Shown one piece after another: positions 42,724-51,086 of a stretch of 64,000 nt of DNA (positions are counted from its first letter, which is position 1; each line of letters opens with the position of its first letter). A program made the position numbers and the translations under genes. Origin of the DNA: Streptomyces gelaticus. Lineage in GTDB: Bacteria > Actinomycetota > Actinomycetes > Streptomycetales > Streptomycetaceae. The notes beneath the pieces are model-generated. The model made no database searches, was not told the DNA's origin, and was given only the letters and a program-made list of their open reading frames with translations. The DNA lies in contig NZ_BMTF01000001.1 in NCBI RefSeq assembly GCF_014649535.1, positions 241,872-305,871 of the forward strand, in the 5' to 3' direction.

Positions 42724-43335
42724 TCAGGCCGTCAGCGCCTCGTGGTCGATGCCGAGTTCGCGGGCGAGCGCCTCGTCGGTCCAGGCCAGCATCGTGGCCC
42801 GGGAGAGCGGACCCGCGTACGACGTCGTCTGCACGGCCAGGCCGTCCAGCAGGGCGGTCAGCCGCCAGGCGGCGGACATCGGGTCGTCGCAGTGGAACTC
42901 ACCGGCGGCTGCGCCCTCCTCGATGACCTCGGCCAGTTCCGCCTTCCACTGCTGGTCGAGATCGCCGGCCACATTGCGCAGGGCCGGATCACGCAGCGAG
43001 GCGGCCCAGGCCTCGATCCACAGCCGCCAGCCCTTGGCCTGCCCCGTCGGCGCGTACCAGCGCACGGCGGCGCGCAGCCGCCGTACCGCGCTGGTGCGGC
43101 GTCCGAGCACCTTGCGCAGATGGGCGAGGTCGGCCTCGGCGGCATGCGCGAACGCTGCCGCGACCAGCTTCTCCTTGGTCGAGAAGTGATAGAGCACGAG
43201 TGCGTTGCTCACTCCGAGCACGGCGGCCACATCGGCGATCCGGACCGCCGCGACGCCCCGTACCTCGATCTGTTCGACGGCAGCGCGCAGCAACTCTTCA
43301 CGTCGTTCCGCCACGCTCAACCGCACTCTTGCCAC
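42724..43335 (-). CDS. TetR/AcrR-family transcriptional regulator
   Basis: A 203-residue regulator. The N-terminal helix-turn-helix domain is RREELLRAAVEQIEVRGVAA, RIADVAAVLGVSNALVLYHF and STKEKLVAAAFAHA. The C-terminal ligand-binding part resembles the BetI-like TetR_C_6 type (WIEAWAASLRDPALRNVAGD, LTALLDGLAVQT). The start is GTG at 43335. The gene has no adjacent co-oriented partner; the relic downstream of its promoter side suggests that its former target may have been lost. The ligand is unknown. Confidence 0.85.
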   Translation of the reverse strand: MARVRLSVAERREELLRAAVEQIEVRGVAAVRIADVAAVLGVSNALVLYHFSTKEKLVAAAFAHAAEADLAHLRKVLGRRTSAVRRLRAAVRWYAPTGQAKGWRLWIEAWAASLRDPALRNVAGDLDQQWKAELAEVIEEGAAAGEFHCDDPMSAAWRLTALLDGLAVQTTSYAGPLSRATMLAWTDEALARELGIDHEALTA

Positions 43336-43458
43336 GGCGTCACCCTAACGAATATGCCCCGCACGGGAAGAGCGGGGGGCGGGGCCGCCCACGACCCCGC
43401 CCCCTTGCTCAGCCGGCGCCCTCCGCGCCGGCGCGCGTCGCCGGCACCGGATGTCGGC

Positions 43459-43816
43459 TCAGCCCGAGTTGTAGGCATCGATCAGCGTCTCGTTCAGCGA
43501 AGGATGCGCAGCGAGTTCCGTCCCGGCGTCCGTGTAGCCCGAGGCGGCGAGCGGTCACGTCGAACGGCCGCTGGTCCACCCGGCCGCCGGAGATCCGGCC
43601 GAGAACGTCGACCGGGACGGCGTGCTCGTGGCCGTCCGCCCGGAAGCGGGTGAAGCCCATGCCCTCACGGCCGGCACCCGGCACGATCGAGCTGATCTGT
43701 ACGCCGTTCCCATGGCCGGAGTACGTCACCACGTCGCCGGTCAGCAGGGTGACGGTGCTGCTCCGGCCGGGCGTTGCCGGGGGAACCGGGGCGGACGTGC
43801 CGGCCGATTCGCCGGG
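43459..43816 (-). pseudogene. Relic of a subtilisin-like (S8) peptidase: prodomain piece with frameshifted tail
   Basis: On the minus strand one frame from about 43816 to 43550 reads STVTLLTGDVVTYSGHGNGV, then GFTRFRADGHEHAVPVDVLG and GGRVDQRPFDVT. This is the prodomain pattern of large Streptomyces S8 peptidases (V-T-L-L-T-G-D-x-V and L-D-x-R-L-F-D-V-T). No start codon or signal peptide precedes it. After FDVT the frame shifts and a C-terminal piece SGYTDAGTELAAHPSLNETL, IDAYNSG and stop follows at 43459. The catalytic domain is wholly missing. I could not identify the tail with certainty. The remaining bases 43336-43458 hold nothing I recognise. Confidence 0.6.
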
Positions 43817-44380
43817 TCAGCGGTTCGCGGGAGGTTCCACCTCGCACCGGTCCTTGAAGCCCTGACTGGTGAGGCCGAGAGCGGAATTCGTCCGCGAACG
43901 CATGTTCTCCACCGCGACCATCGTCGTGAGTTCGACGAACGCCGCCTCGCCGAGCGCGGCCCCCAGTCGCTCCGCCAGCTCGTCCCCGACCTCCGGCGGG
44001 GTGAGGCTCATCGCCTCCGCGTACTCCATGACGTCGCGCTCCAGCGGGGTGTACAGCTCGCTCTCCCGCCACACCGGCACATCGCGCAGCTTGCGCGGGT
44101 CCATGCCGTGGCGCTGGTTCTCCCAGTAGCCGAAGTCCATGCACCAGCTGCAGCCGATCGTGGCCGCCGACGCCATCACGGCCAGCGCCTTGAGCTGCGC
44201 GTCCAGCTTCTTCCAGCGGCCCACCGACAGCTCGAACCGGGCCCCGGCCCACAGCACCCCGGTGTGGTGGGCGGAGGCCCGCAGCGGATCGATGACCTTG
44301 CCGTACGCACGGTTCGAGTACCACGACACGGCACGGAAGAGGAGGGAACGGGGCGGGTCGAGCGGGATTCGAGCGGTCAT
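43817..44380 (-). CDS. Carboxymuconolactone decarboxylase (AhpD-like) family protein
   Basis: A 187-residue helical protein. The AhpD-like CxxC motif is in IGCSWCMDFGYWENQRHG (about residues 75-95), followed by MEYAEAMSLTPPEVGDELAE and VELTTMVAVENMRSRTNSAL. These motifs suit thiol-dependent peroxidase-type members rather than true decarboxylases. The ATG at 44380 is preferred over the long upstream extension, which has no family similarity. It is divergent from the PPOX-family gene. A prodomain relic follows immediately after the stop. Confidence 0.82.
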   Translation of the reverse strand: MTARIPLDPPRSLLFRAVSWYSNRAYGKVIDPLRASAHHTGVLWAGARFELSVGRWKKLDAQLKALAVMASAATIGCSWCMDFGYWENQRHGMDPRKLRDVPVWRESELYTPLERDVMEYAEAMSLTPPEVGDELAERLGAALGEAAFVELTTMVAVENMRSRTNSALGLTSQGFKDRCEVEPPANR

Positions 44381-44538
44381 GGCCGGTCTCCTTCGGTACG
44401 GCTCCGGTGCCGTCCGGCGGCGTCGGGTGCCACCGGAGGGCTGCTTGCACCGGTGTGACGGACGAGGGGTCCCCGGATGTGACATCGCGATCCTGCCGGA
44501 TGCGGAATCCTGTGGCGGGCACGGACGTTGGATTCGGC

Positions 44539-44979
44539 ATGACGGGATTCGACGCACGGCAGGAAGCTCTGCTCGGGCTGCTCGCCGAGGAGAACGGCGG
44601 AGTGCTCGTGACACTCAGGCGGGACGGCCGGCCCCAGCTGTCCAATGTCAACCACTTCTACTACCCCAAGGAGCGCATCGTCCGCGTCTCGATCACCGAC
44701 GACCGGGCGAAGACGAAGAACCTCCGCCGCGACCCCCGGGCGAGCTACCACGTCACCAGCGCGGACCGCTGGGCGTGGACGGTCGTGGACGCCACCGCCG
44801 AACTGTCCCCGGTCGCCACCGATCCGCACGACGCGACGGTGGAGGAGCTCATCGCTCTCTACCGTGACGTCCAGGGCGAACATCCCGACTGGGACGACTA
44901 CCGCAGCGCGATGGTCCGGGACCGGCGCATCGTGCTGCGGCTGCACATCGACCATGTGTACGGGCAGCCGCGTGGCTGA
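44539..44979 (+). CDS. PPOX-class F420-dependent oxidoreductase
   Basis: A 146-residue split beta-barrel flavin/deazaflavin oxidoreductase. It has GGVLVTLRRDGRPQLSNVNH near the N-terminus, VSITDDRAKTKNLRRDPRAS in the middle (phosphate-binding Lys/Arg) and YRSAMVRDRRIVLRLHIDHV at the end, which is the typical pattern of F420-dependent PPOX-fold proteins in actinobacteria. It is cytoplasmic and probably dimeric. The ATG at 44539 matches the family start; the upstream extension to 44407 is unlikely. The substrate is unknown. Confidence 0.87.
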   Translation: MTGFDARQEALLGLLAEENGGVLVTLRRDGRPQLSNVNHFYYPKERIVRVSITDDRAKTKNLRRDPRASYHVTSADRWAWTVVDATAELSPVATDPHDATVEELIALYRDVQGEHPDWDDYRSAMVRDRRIVLRLHIDHVYGQPRG

Positions 44980-45079
44980 CGCGGACCGGTCCGGCCGCCG
45001 GTCCCGCGGGGCCTTCCGCCCTCGCGCCGTCGTACCCCCTGCCCACAATGAGACGACACCGACTCCCCCAGGAGATGTT

Positions 45080-46321
45080 GTGACCGGCGCCGACCCCTTG
45101 CCACCGCTCCGCACCCGGCTGCGTTCGCTGCGACCCGCCGCATTCGGCGCGGACCCGGACGGCGCCCGCATGGAGCGCATCCGCCGCTCGCCCAACTTCG
45201 CCGACGGCGTCTTCCAGAACCCGGAGGGGGCGCGGACCAGGCCGTCCGGATCGGCGCTGGAGTTCGCCAAGGTCTACTTCCGCAAGGAGGAGCGGGCACG
45301 CAGGGCACCGGCCGGCACCGTGCCCGTGCACGCCACCACCTACGCCGATCTCGCCGAGACACCCGCCACGGGGCTGCGGCTCACCTGGATGGGCCATTCC
45401 AGTGTTCTCGCCGAGATCGACGGCCGACGGGTGCTCTTCGACCCGGTGTGGGGCGAGCGCTGTTCCCCCTTCGCCTTCGCCGGGCCCAAACGGCTGCACC
45501 CCGTCCCGCTGCCGCTCGCCGCGCTCGGGCCGGTGGACGCGGTGGTGATCTCGCACGACCACTACGACCACCTCGATCTGCCGACGATCCGGGCCCTCGC
45601 CGGCACGGACACGGTGTTCGCCGTCCCGCTCGGTGTCGGCGCCCACCTGGAGCGGTGGGGCGTGTCCGCTGACCGGATGCGCGAACTGGACTGGAACGAG
45701 ACCACGAAGATCGCCGGTATCGGCCTGACGGCCACGCCGGCGCGCCATTTCTGCGGCCGCGGCCTGCGCAACCAGCAGCACACGCTCTGGGCGTCCTGGG
45801 CAGTCGTCGGCCCCGAGCACCGCATCTACCACAGCGGCGACACCGGCTATTTCCCCGGCTTCAAGGACATCGGCGCCGAACACGGCCCGTTCGACGCGAC
45901 GATGATCCAGATCGGTGCTTATTCCGAGTACTGGCCCAAGAACCACACGGACCGTACGCCGCTGCCCGGTGGGTGGCCCGACATTCACATGACGCCGGCT
46001 CAGGGGGTACAGGCGCACCTTGACCTGCAAGGGGGTAAGCCGTACGGCGTCATGATGCCGATCCACTGGGGCACCTTCACCCTTTCCGTGCACCCGTGGG
46101 CAGAGCCCGGCGAGTGGACCAAGGATGCCGCGGAGGAAGCCGAGCAGTCGGCCGCATTTCCTCGTCCTGGCGAGCCCTTCGAGCCTGCGGGAGCGCTTCC
46201 GCTCGATCCCTGGTGGCGGGCCGTGGCTGGCCCGATTGCACATCCCTGGCGCCGCGGCGAGGCAACGGACGTTACTCAGGGGCAGGGCGACCGCGATCTT
46301 GACCTTGCGGGTGAGCGGTGA
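45080..46321 (+). CDS. MBL-fold metallo-hydrolase (NAPE-PLD-like)
   Basis: A 413-residue metallo-beta-lactamase-fold hydrolase. The metal motif is VVISHDHYDHLDL (H-x-H-x-D-H), preceded by LTWMGHSSVLAEIDGRRVLF and followed by ATPARHFCGRGL, IYHSGDTGYFPGF and MPIHWGTFTLS. These match the N-acyl-phosphatidylethanolamine phospholipase D-like subgroup. The GTG follows CAGGAG with good spacing. No signal peptide. The last 40 residues are variable and enter a region of changed composition, so the C-terminus may have been altered by a nearby rearrangement. Confidence 0.85.
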   Translation: MTGADPLPPLRTRLRSLRPAAFGADPDGARMERIRRSPNFADGVFQNPEGARTRPSGSALEFAKVYFRKEERARRAPAGTVPVHATTYADLAETPATGLRLTWMGHSSVLAEIDGRRVLFDPVWGERCSPFAFAGPKRLHPVPLPLAALGPVDAVVISHDHYDHLDLPTIRALAGTDTVFAVPLGVGAHLERWGVSADRMRELDWNETTKIAGIGLTATPARHFCGRGLRNQQHTLWASWAVVGPEHRIYHSGDTGYFPGFKDIGAEHGPFDATMIQIGAYSEYWPKNHTDRTPLPGGWPDIHMTPAQGVQAHLDLQGGKPYGVMMPIHWGTFTLSVHPWAEPGEWTKDAAEEAEQSAAFPRPGEPFEPAGALPLDPWWRAVAGPIAHPWRRGEATDVTQGQGDRDLDLAGER

Positions 46322-46846
46322 CTCGGGGCAGGGGGGAATGCCTGAACGCAATGACGCAGTCGCGGTGGAGTCTGCCATGCCCGGTGAGGGGTGGTATTCG
46401 TTCCCGGACATCTGGGCGGAGTGACCCGGATTGTCACGCCCGGGCTGGTCGATCGGGTGCTTCAGGGTTGCCGTCGGCGCGGCCGACGCAGCCTTCTTCG
46501 GGCGCCGCGAAGGCTTGCACGGCCCGGCCGGGTATCCAGTGGTGCGGCTGTTCGCGCCGGTCGGCGATCTCGTAGCCGAGGACCACGCAGATGACGTTCA
46601 GGTCCTCCAGCTTGAGCGAGACCGGTTGGTCGGACCACAGCCCAGACATTTTGCCGGCCGAGATCACCAATTGGCTGCGCCGGGAACAGCCGGTGCGGTC
46701 GGCACGGTTGCATCGACCGAGGGGCCGGCCGTACGGGCGGGGAGGCGCGGAGGGGGTGTCCGCCCCGCCAGGATCCGGACCCCAGGGTCGCGGTACGCCC
46801 GCCGTGCACTCGGACCAACCCGTACTTTCTGCAGGAGGACTGTTTC
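46322..46846. other. Non-coding stretch with a regulator relic
   Basis: About 525 bp between the MBL-fold and PIG-L genes. It holds the minus-strand XRE relic (46434-46670, separate entry). A 28-codon ORF at 46338-46424 with a G-rich upstream site is possible but unsupported. The end of the stretch should hold the PIG-L promoter; its ribosome binding site (GGAGGA) is clear. Confidence 0.5.
46434..46670 (-). pseudogene. Truncated short XRE-type regulator, probably from a mobile element
   Basis: The frame opens VISAGKMSGLWSDQPVSLKL and continues EDLNVICVVLGYEIADRR, which is the second half of a short helix-turn-helix protein usually found next to site-specific recombinases in Streptomyces (family form ...EISAGKMSGLW...LDDLDVICVVLGCEI..). 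The first half (wHTH helices 1-2) is missing and the sequence after GYEIADRR diverges from the family. So it is a broken fragment. No integrase remains nearby. Confidence 0.5.
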
Positions 46847-47680
46847 ATGACCGACCGGCCCTTGACGCTCATGGCAGTGCACGCCCACCCCGACGACGAG
46901 GCGACCGGAACCGGAGGGGTCCTCGCGCGGTACGCGGCGGAAGGCGTCCGCACGGTTCTCGTGACGTGTACCGACGGCCGTTGCGGTGACGGAACGGGGG
47001 GTGTCAAGCCGGGCGATCCCGGGCATGATCCGGCGGCCGTTGCCTTGATGCGCCGCCAAGAACTCAAGGCGAGCTGCGACGTCCTGAAGGTCAGCGATCT
47101 GGAGCTGCTGGACTATGCCGACTCCGGGATGATCGGCTGGCCGAGCAACGACGCCCCCGGATCCTTCTGGCAGACCCCCGTGGAGGAAGGCGCTGCCCGA
47201 CTTGCGGAACTCATGCGGCACTACCGACCCGATGTGGTCGTCACCTATGACGAGAACGGCTTCTACGGCCACCCCGACCACATCCAGGCCCACCGCATCA
47301 CGATGGCGGCGCTGGAGATGACCGCGCTGACACCGAAGGTTTACTGGACGACGATGCCTCGCTCGATGATGCAGCGGTTCGGGGAGACCATGCGCGAGTT
47401 TCATGAGGACATGCCGGAGCCGGATCCTGCCGAGGCCGCCGCGATGGCCGAGATCGGCCTGCCCGACGACGAGATCACCACATGGGTGGACACCACCGCA
47501 TTCAGCGGCCAGAAGTTCGATGCGCTGGCCGCGCACGCCAGTCAGGGCGAGAACATCTTCTTCCTCAAGATGGGCAAGGAGAGGTTCGGCGAGTTGATGG
47601 GCATGGAGACCTTTGTACGTGTCAAGGACGCCACCGGCGCGGCCGTACCCGAGAACGATCTCTTCGCCGGACTGCGTTGA
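46847..47680 (+). CDS. PIG-L family deacetylase (MshB/Mca-like)
   Basis: A 277-residue zinc-dependent N-deacetylase/amidase. The signature AVHAHPDDEATGTGG (AHPDDE zinc motif) opens the chain, and the third zinc ligand region is TYDENGFYGHPDHIQAHRIT. Central EYGADY-like DLELLDYADSGMIGWPSN is similar to mycothiol S-conjugate amidase (Mca) more than to MshB. In actinomycetes the family acts on GlcNAc-inositol or mycothiol conjugates; this stand-alone gene may be a second Mca-type or detoxification enzyme. The ATG follows GGAGGA. Confidence 0.85.
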   Translation: MTDRPLTLMAVHAHPDDEATGTGGVLARYAAEGVRTVLVTCTDGRCGDGTGGVKPGDPGHDPAAVALMRRQELKASCDVLKVSDLELLDYADSGMIGWPSNDAPGSFWQTPVEEGAARLAELMRHYRPDVVVTYDENGFYGHPDHIQAHRITMAALEMTALTPKVYWTTMPRSMMQRFGETMREFHEDMPEPDPAEAAAMAEIGLPDDEITTWVDTTAFSGQKFDALAAHASQGENIFFLKMGKERFGELMGMETFVRVKDATGAAVPENDLFAGLR

Positions 47681-48305
47681 TCCGCTGTGTGTCGTCATTA
47701 CCGCGATGGCGTTGGCGCTGGCGTGGACTGGACGGTGCGCCAGTCCCGTGGCGGCCGAACCCACGGCGCGAACCGTTCCTTCCGAGCCCTGGTGGCGCGA
47801 GGTGGCTCCGCAATCGCTGGAGCGCGCAGGCCCGCGGGTGCGGCCCGGATCACGGAGCTGTCGGCCGATGCGGCGGTTGGCAGGGGCCGGGAGCCCGAGG
47901 CCGCGGAGGCCGACCATGCCGAGGTGGCGCCGAGCGCGTAACGGCGTACGGATCACACGGGGGACAGCAGGCGGCCCGGCCCGTCCGGCATGACCGGACG
48001 GGCCGGGCCGTTTCGTGCGTTCAGGGGTTCGCATCCGTAGGCCGTTCAGGCGCCTGCCGACCGGGGGCCAATGCGGAGTAATCGGTCTACTGTGCGAAAG
48101 CTCATACCAGAGCGGGACGGATGGCGGGCAAGTTCGACAACTGCCCGCCGCACTCGTGTGCTTGACGACTACCGTGTGTGGCCGGTGATCAACGGTGGGC
48201 TCACAACTTTCGAGCCTTCCCGACCGATGAACCGAGCCTGACCGACCACCGCAGGTGCCACCTCATGAACGCCGATTCCAGGTGCCCCACGTACCGAGGA
48301 CACTG
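47681..48305. other. Intergenic region between the PIG-L gene and the conservon
   Basis: About 625 bp without a gene that I can support. It holds a strong terminator at 47972-48010 and a bulged hairpin at 48123-48149 (7+4 bp stem, loop cgac). TTGACG at about 48162 is a possible -35 for the conservon, but no good -10 follows. Short ORFs at 47687-47941 have no family similarity and poor initiation. Confidence 0.55.
47972..48010. terminator. Perfect 17-bp stem-loop terminator
   Basis: Arms 47972-47988 and 47994-48010 with a 5-base loop (catga), followed by tttcgtgcgtt. It lies about 290 bp after the PIG-L stop and ahead of the conservon. Confidence 0.85.
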
Positions 48306-50270
48306 ATGTCTCAACTTCGCGCACCCGAAGCGCGACCGGAACGCCGAGAGGGCGGACGGCACGGCCGACCGGGTGCCCGTTCCCACTCGGCCGCGAGCAG
48401 GCCGCGCGCCGCCCAGCCGTCCCCCGAGGCGCGTATACGGCCCCAGATCCTGCGCACCGCGGTGCTGCCGACCCTCGTAGCGGTACTGAGTGGGGCCGCA
48501 GCGGTCGTCTTCACCGCCCGCACCACCGGAGCCCGGTCCTCCACCGAACTCTGGATCGCGCTGGGCGCGGCCGGTGCGCCGGCGCTGGCCGCGGTGCTGG
48601 CCGCGTACCTCGCCGCAAACCGAGTCGCCACCACCGTCTTCGGCCGCTGTCTGGCACTGCGCCGCACGTGCGCCCAGGGCCAGGCCGAACTGCGGCACGT
48701 GGTGGAACAGCTCCGCAACGGCGAACCGGTGAGCGCGCGCAGGGCCACCGAGCCCGCCGCCCCGGGCAGCGACGCCTTCGAGCTGCTCGCCCAGGAACTC
48801 GGCCGCCAGCAGGAAGCCGCCGTCGCCGCGGTCGTCCAGGCGTCCCGGCTCTCCGACCACTCCGGCGAGGACCAGAAGGTCGAGGTCTTCGTCAATCTCG
48901 CCCGCCGGCTCCAGTCGCTGGTGCACCGCGAGATCCAGCTGCTCGACGAGCTGGAGAACGAGGTCGAGGACCCCGATCTGCTCAAGGGCCTCTTCCAGGT
49001 CGACCATCTCGCCACCCGCATCCGCAGGCACGCCGAGAACCTCGCCGTCCTCGGTGGCGCCGTGTCCCGGCGGCAGTGGAGCAACCCGGTCACCATGACC
49101 GAGATCCTGCGCTCGGCGATCGCCGAGGTCGAGCAGTATCCCCGGGTCAAGCTCGTCCCGCCGATCGACGGCACGCTGCGCGGCCACGCCGTGGCCGACG
49201 TCATCCATCTGCTGGCCGAACTGGTCGAGAACGCGACCGTGTTCTCTGCCCCCCACACCCAAGTGCTGCTGCGCGCCCAGCAGGTCACCGCCGGGCTGGC
49301 CCTCGAAGTGGAGGACCGCGGACTGGGCATGCCGGGCAACGAGCAGAAGCGGATGAACGCCCTGCTCGCCGATCCCGACCAGGTCAATGTGGCCCACCTG
49401 CTCCAGGACGGCCGGATCGGCCTGTACGTCGTCGCGTCACTGGCCCGCCGGCACGGCATCGCGGTCCGGCTGCAGAGCAACATCTACGGCGGCACACAGG
49501 CCGTACTGGTCCTCCCGCAGTCCCTGCTGGGCGTGGACGCGGACGCCCCGGCCGCCGAAGGCGCGACCCCGGTCCCGCCCCCGGGTCCCGTGCACCGCCC
49601 ACCGTCCGAGGACGGGAGGGGCGGCCACCACAGGCCGAACCCGAGCCTGACCCCCGGTCCAGGCACCGCACCGGGCCCGCAGTCGAACACCGGCCGTCAG
49701 CCGTACGTACCCAGCCAGCCGCTGCGCCTGCACCAACCGCCCCAGCAGGCACAGAGCCAGGGCGGAGCACCACCGCTCCCGCTGCGCGCCGAGCGTCCCG
49801 ACCGCCCCACCCCGGCCGAGGCCCGCCCCGGAATCCGGCCCACGGACGAGGTTCCCGACGTACTCCACTCCGAGCCCGGAGTGGTACGCGGCACCATGGG
49901 CCGGCCCCAGTTGCCCAGGCGCGCCAACCAGGAGCACCTGGTTCCGCAGCTCAGGGAGGCACCGGCCCCGCGCACCGAGGACGAACAGGCCCTGCACGAC
50001 CCGGGACTCATGGCCGCCTTCCGGCGAGGCATCGAGCTCGCCGAGGCCCGCAGCGAATCCGAGGCCGACGCAGCCCCGGAGCCGGACACGGCCCTGGAGC
50101 CGGACACGGCCCTGGAGGCGGAGAATCCGCAGTCCTGGCAGTCCCGCACCCCGCTCGAACCGCTGCCGGTACGCGGGCTCACCGCGCCCGCCGCCCCGCA
50201 CCCCTCGGCTCCGGGCCACGGAGCGGCCCCCACCGACGACCACATCGAAACGAACACCTCCAAGGAGTAG
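48306..50270 (+). CDS. cvnA: Conservon sensor-like histidine kinase CvnA
   Basis: A 654-residue protein. The N-terminus has two transmembrane segments (ILRTAVLPTLVAVLSGAAAV and GAAGAPALAAVLAAYLAANR), a coiled linker, then a dimerisation/HATPase unit: LVHREIQLLDELENEVEDPD, HLLAELVENATVFSAPHTQV (N-box), LEVEDRGLGMPGNEQ (G1) and GRIGLYVVASLARRHGIAV (G2). The C-terminal 250 residues are Pro-rich and disordered, with two exact 18-bp repeats at 50079-50114 (EPDTAL twice). CvnA works with CvnB-D as a membrane signalling complex resembling eukaryotic GPCR-type parts. The ATG at 48306 follows GAGGA. Confidence 0.9.
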   Translation: MSQLRAPEARPERREGGRHGRPGARSHSAASRPRAAQPSPEARIRPQILRTAVLPTLVAVLSGAAAVVFTARTTGARSSTELWIALGAAGAPALAAVLAAYLAANRVATTVFGRCLALRRTCAQGQAELRHVVEQLRNGEPVSARRATEPAAPGSDAFELLAQELGRQQEAAVAAVVQASRLSDHSGEDQKVEVFVNLARRLQSLVHREIQLLDELENEVEDPDLLKGLFQVDHLATRIRRHAENLAVLGGAVSRRQWSNPVTMTEILRSAIAEVEQYPRVKLVPPIDGTLRGHAVADVIHLLAELVENATVFSAPHTQVLLRAQQVTAGLALEVEDRGLGMPGNEQKRMNALLADPDQVNVAHLLQDGRIGLYVVASLARRHGIAVRLQSNIYGGTQAVLVLPQSLLGVDADAPAAEGATPVPPPGPVHRPPSEDGRGGHHRPNPSLTPGPGTAPGPQSNTGRQPYVPSQPLRLHQPPQQAQSQGGAPPLPLRAERPDRPTPAEARPGIRPTDEVPDVLHSEPGVVRGTMGRPQLPRRANQEHLVPQLREAPAPRTEDEQALHDPGLMAAFRRGIELAEARSESEADAAPEPDTALEPDTALEAENPQSWQSRTPLEPLPVRGLTAPAAPHPSAPGHGAAPTDDHIETNTSKE

Positions 50271-50277
50271 ATGCACC

Positions 50278-50712
50278 ATGGCGACCGATATGCCGTCCGG
50301 TCAGGTCTCGGACCTCGACTGGCTGCTGAGCGGACTGGTCCAACGTGTTCCGTACACACGCAGCGCGGTTCTTCTCTCCGCCGACGGGCTGGTGAAATCC
50401 CTTCATGGCATGGACGCCGACAGCGCCGACCACATGGCGGCGCTGGCCGCCGGCCTGTACTCGCTCGGCCGCAGCGCGGGCGCGCGCTTCGGCGACAGCG
50501 GCGAGGTGCGACAAGTGGTGGTCGAGCTCGATTCGACCCTGCTGTTCGTCTCCACCGCAGGGTCCGGCACCTGCCTCGCGGTCCTCGCCGGACGCGAGAC
50601 GGACGCGGCGGTGCTCGGCTACGAGATGACCATGCTGGTCAAGAGCGTCCGGCCCTATCTGATGACGCCTGTGAGACAGGCGGCCGGAACCCCCGGCGCC
50701 ACGGGGCTGTGA
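50278..50712 (+). CDS. cvnB: Roadblock/LC7-domain protein CvnB
   Basis: A 144-residue roadblock/LC7 fold protein, like MglB, that acts on the partner GTPase. The pattern is DLDWLLSGLVQRVPYTRSAV, LLSADGLVKSLHGMDADSAD, HMAALAAGLYSLGRSAGARF and RQVVVELDSTLLFVSTAGSG. The ATG is 7 bp after the cvnA stop, with CAAGGAG as ribosome binding site. Its stop is within the GTGA start of cvnC. Confidence 0.92.
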   Translation: MATDMPSGQVSDLDWLLSGLVQRVPYTRSAVLLSADGLVKSLHGMDADSADHMAALAAGLYSLGRSAGARFGDSGEVRQVVVELDSTLLFVSTAGSGTCLAVLAGRETDAAVLGYEMTMLVKSVRPYLMTPVRQAAGTPGATGL

Positions 50713-51086
50713 GGGTGACGCTCCCGCAGGACGGGCCGCTGCTCGACGACGCGGCAGGCCGGCTCATCCGCCCCTACACCGTGAGCAACGGCCGTACCCG
50801 TCCGACGGCCGTGCTCGATCTGCTCTCCCTGGTCATGGCCACGGGGACCGAACCGCAGATACATCTCGGTCCCGAGCACTCCGTCGCACTGGGGCTGTGC
50901 GGCGGCCCCACCTCGGTGGCCGAGATCGCCGCCCATCTGCGGCTGCCCGCAGTCGTCACCAAGGTGCTCGTCTCCGACCTGGTCGACTGCGGGGCAGTGA
51001 CCGCGCACCCGCCCGCCTTCCATGACATGCCCACCGACCGATCCCTGCTGGAGGCAGTGCTCGATGGCTTACGACGACAGCTCTGA
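50709..51086 (+). CDS. cvnC: DUF742 protein CvnC
   Basis: A 125-residue DUF742 protein: GRLIRPYTVSNGRTRPTAVL, LDLLSLVMATG then VALGLCGGPTSVAEIAAHLR and VVTKVLVSDLVDCGAVTAHP. The first part (PYTVSNGRT) is the family hallmark and the second is a winged-helix-like unit. The GTG at 50709 overlaps the cvnB stop; the GTG two codons on is an alternative. Its 3' end overlaps cvnD by 23 bp. It is thought to regulate the CvnD GTPase. Confidence 0.9.
   Translation: MRVTLPQDGPLLDDAAGRLIRPYTVSNGRTRPTAVLDLLSLVMATGTEPQIHLGPEHSVALGLCGGPTSVAEIAAHLRLPAVVTKVLVSDLVDCGAVTAHPPAFHDMPTDRSLLEAVLDGLRRQL

Noticed and set aside
46338-46424. A 28-codon ORF (start MPERNDAVAVESAMPGEG) after the MBL-fold gene
   Set aside because: It has a G-rich upstream site but no family match and sits in a decayed stretch, so it is not annotated as a gene.
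46434-46670. Annotating the XRE fragment as a functional regulator
   Set aside because: The first helices of the DNA-binding domain are missing and the C-terminus diverges; a fragment is more likely.
47687-47941. An 84-codon plus-strand frame after the PIG-L gene
   Set aside because: There is no start site, no similarity and no conserved pattern; the region ends at a terminator.
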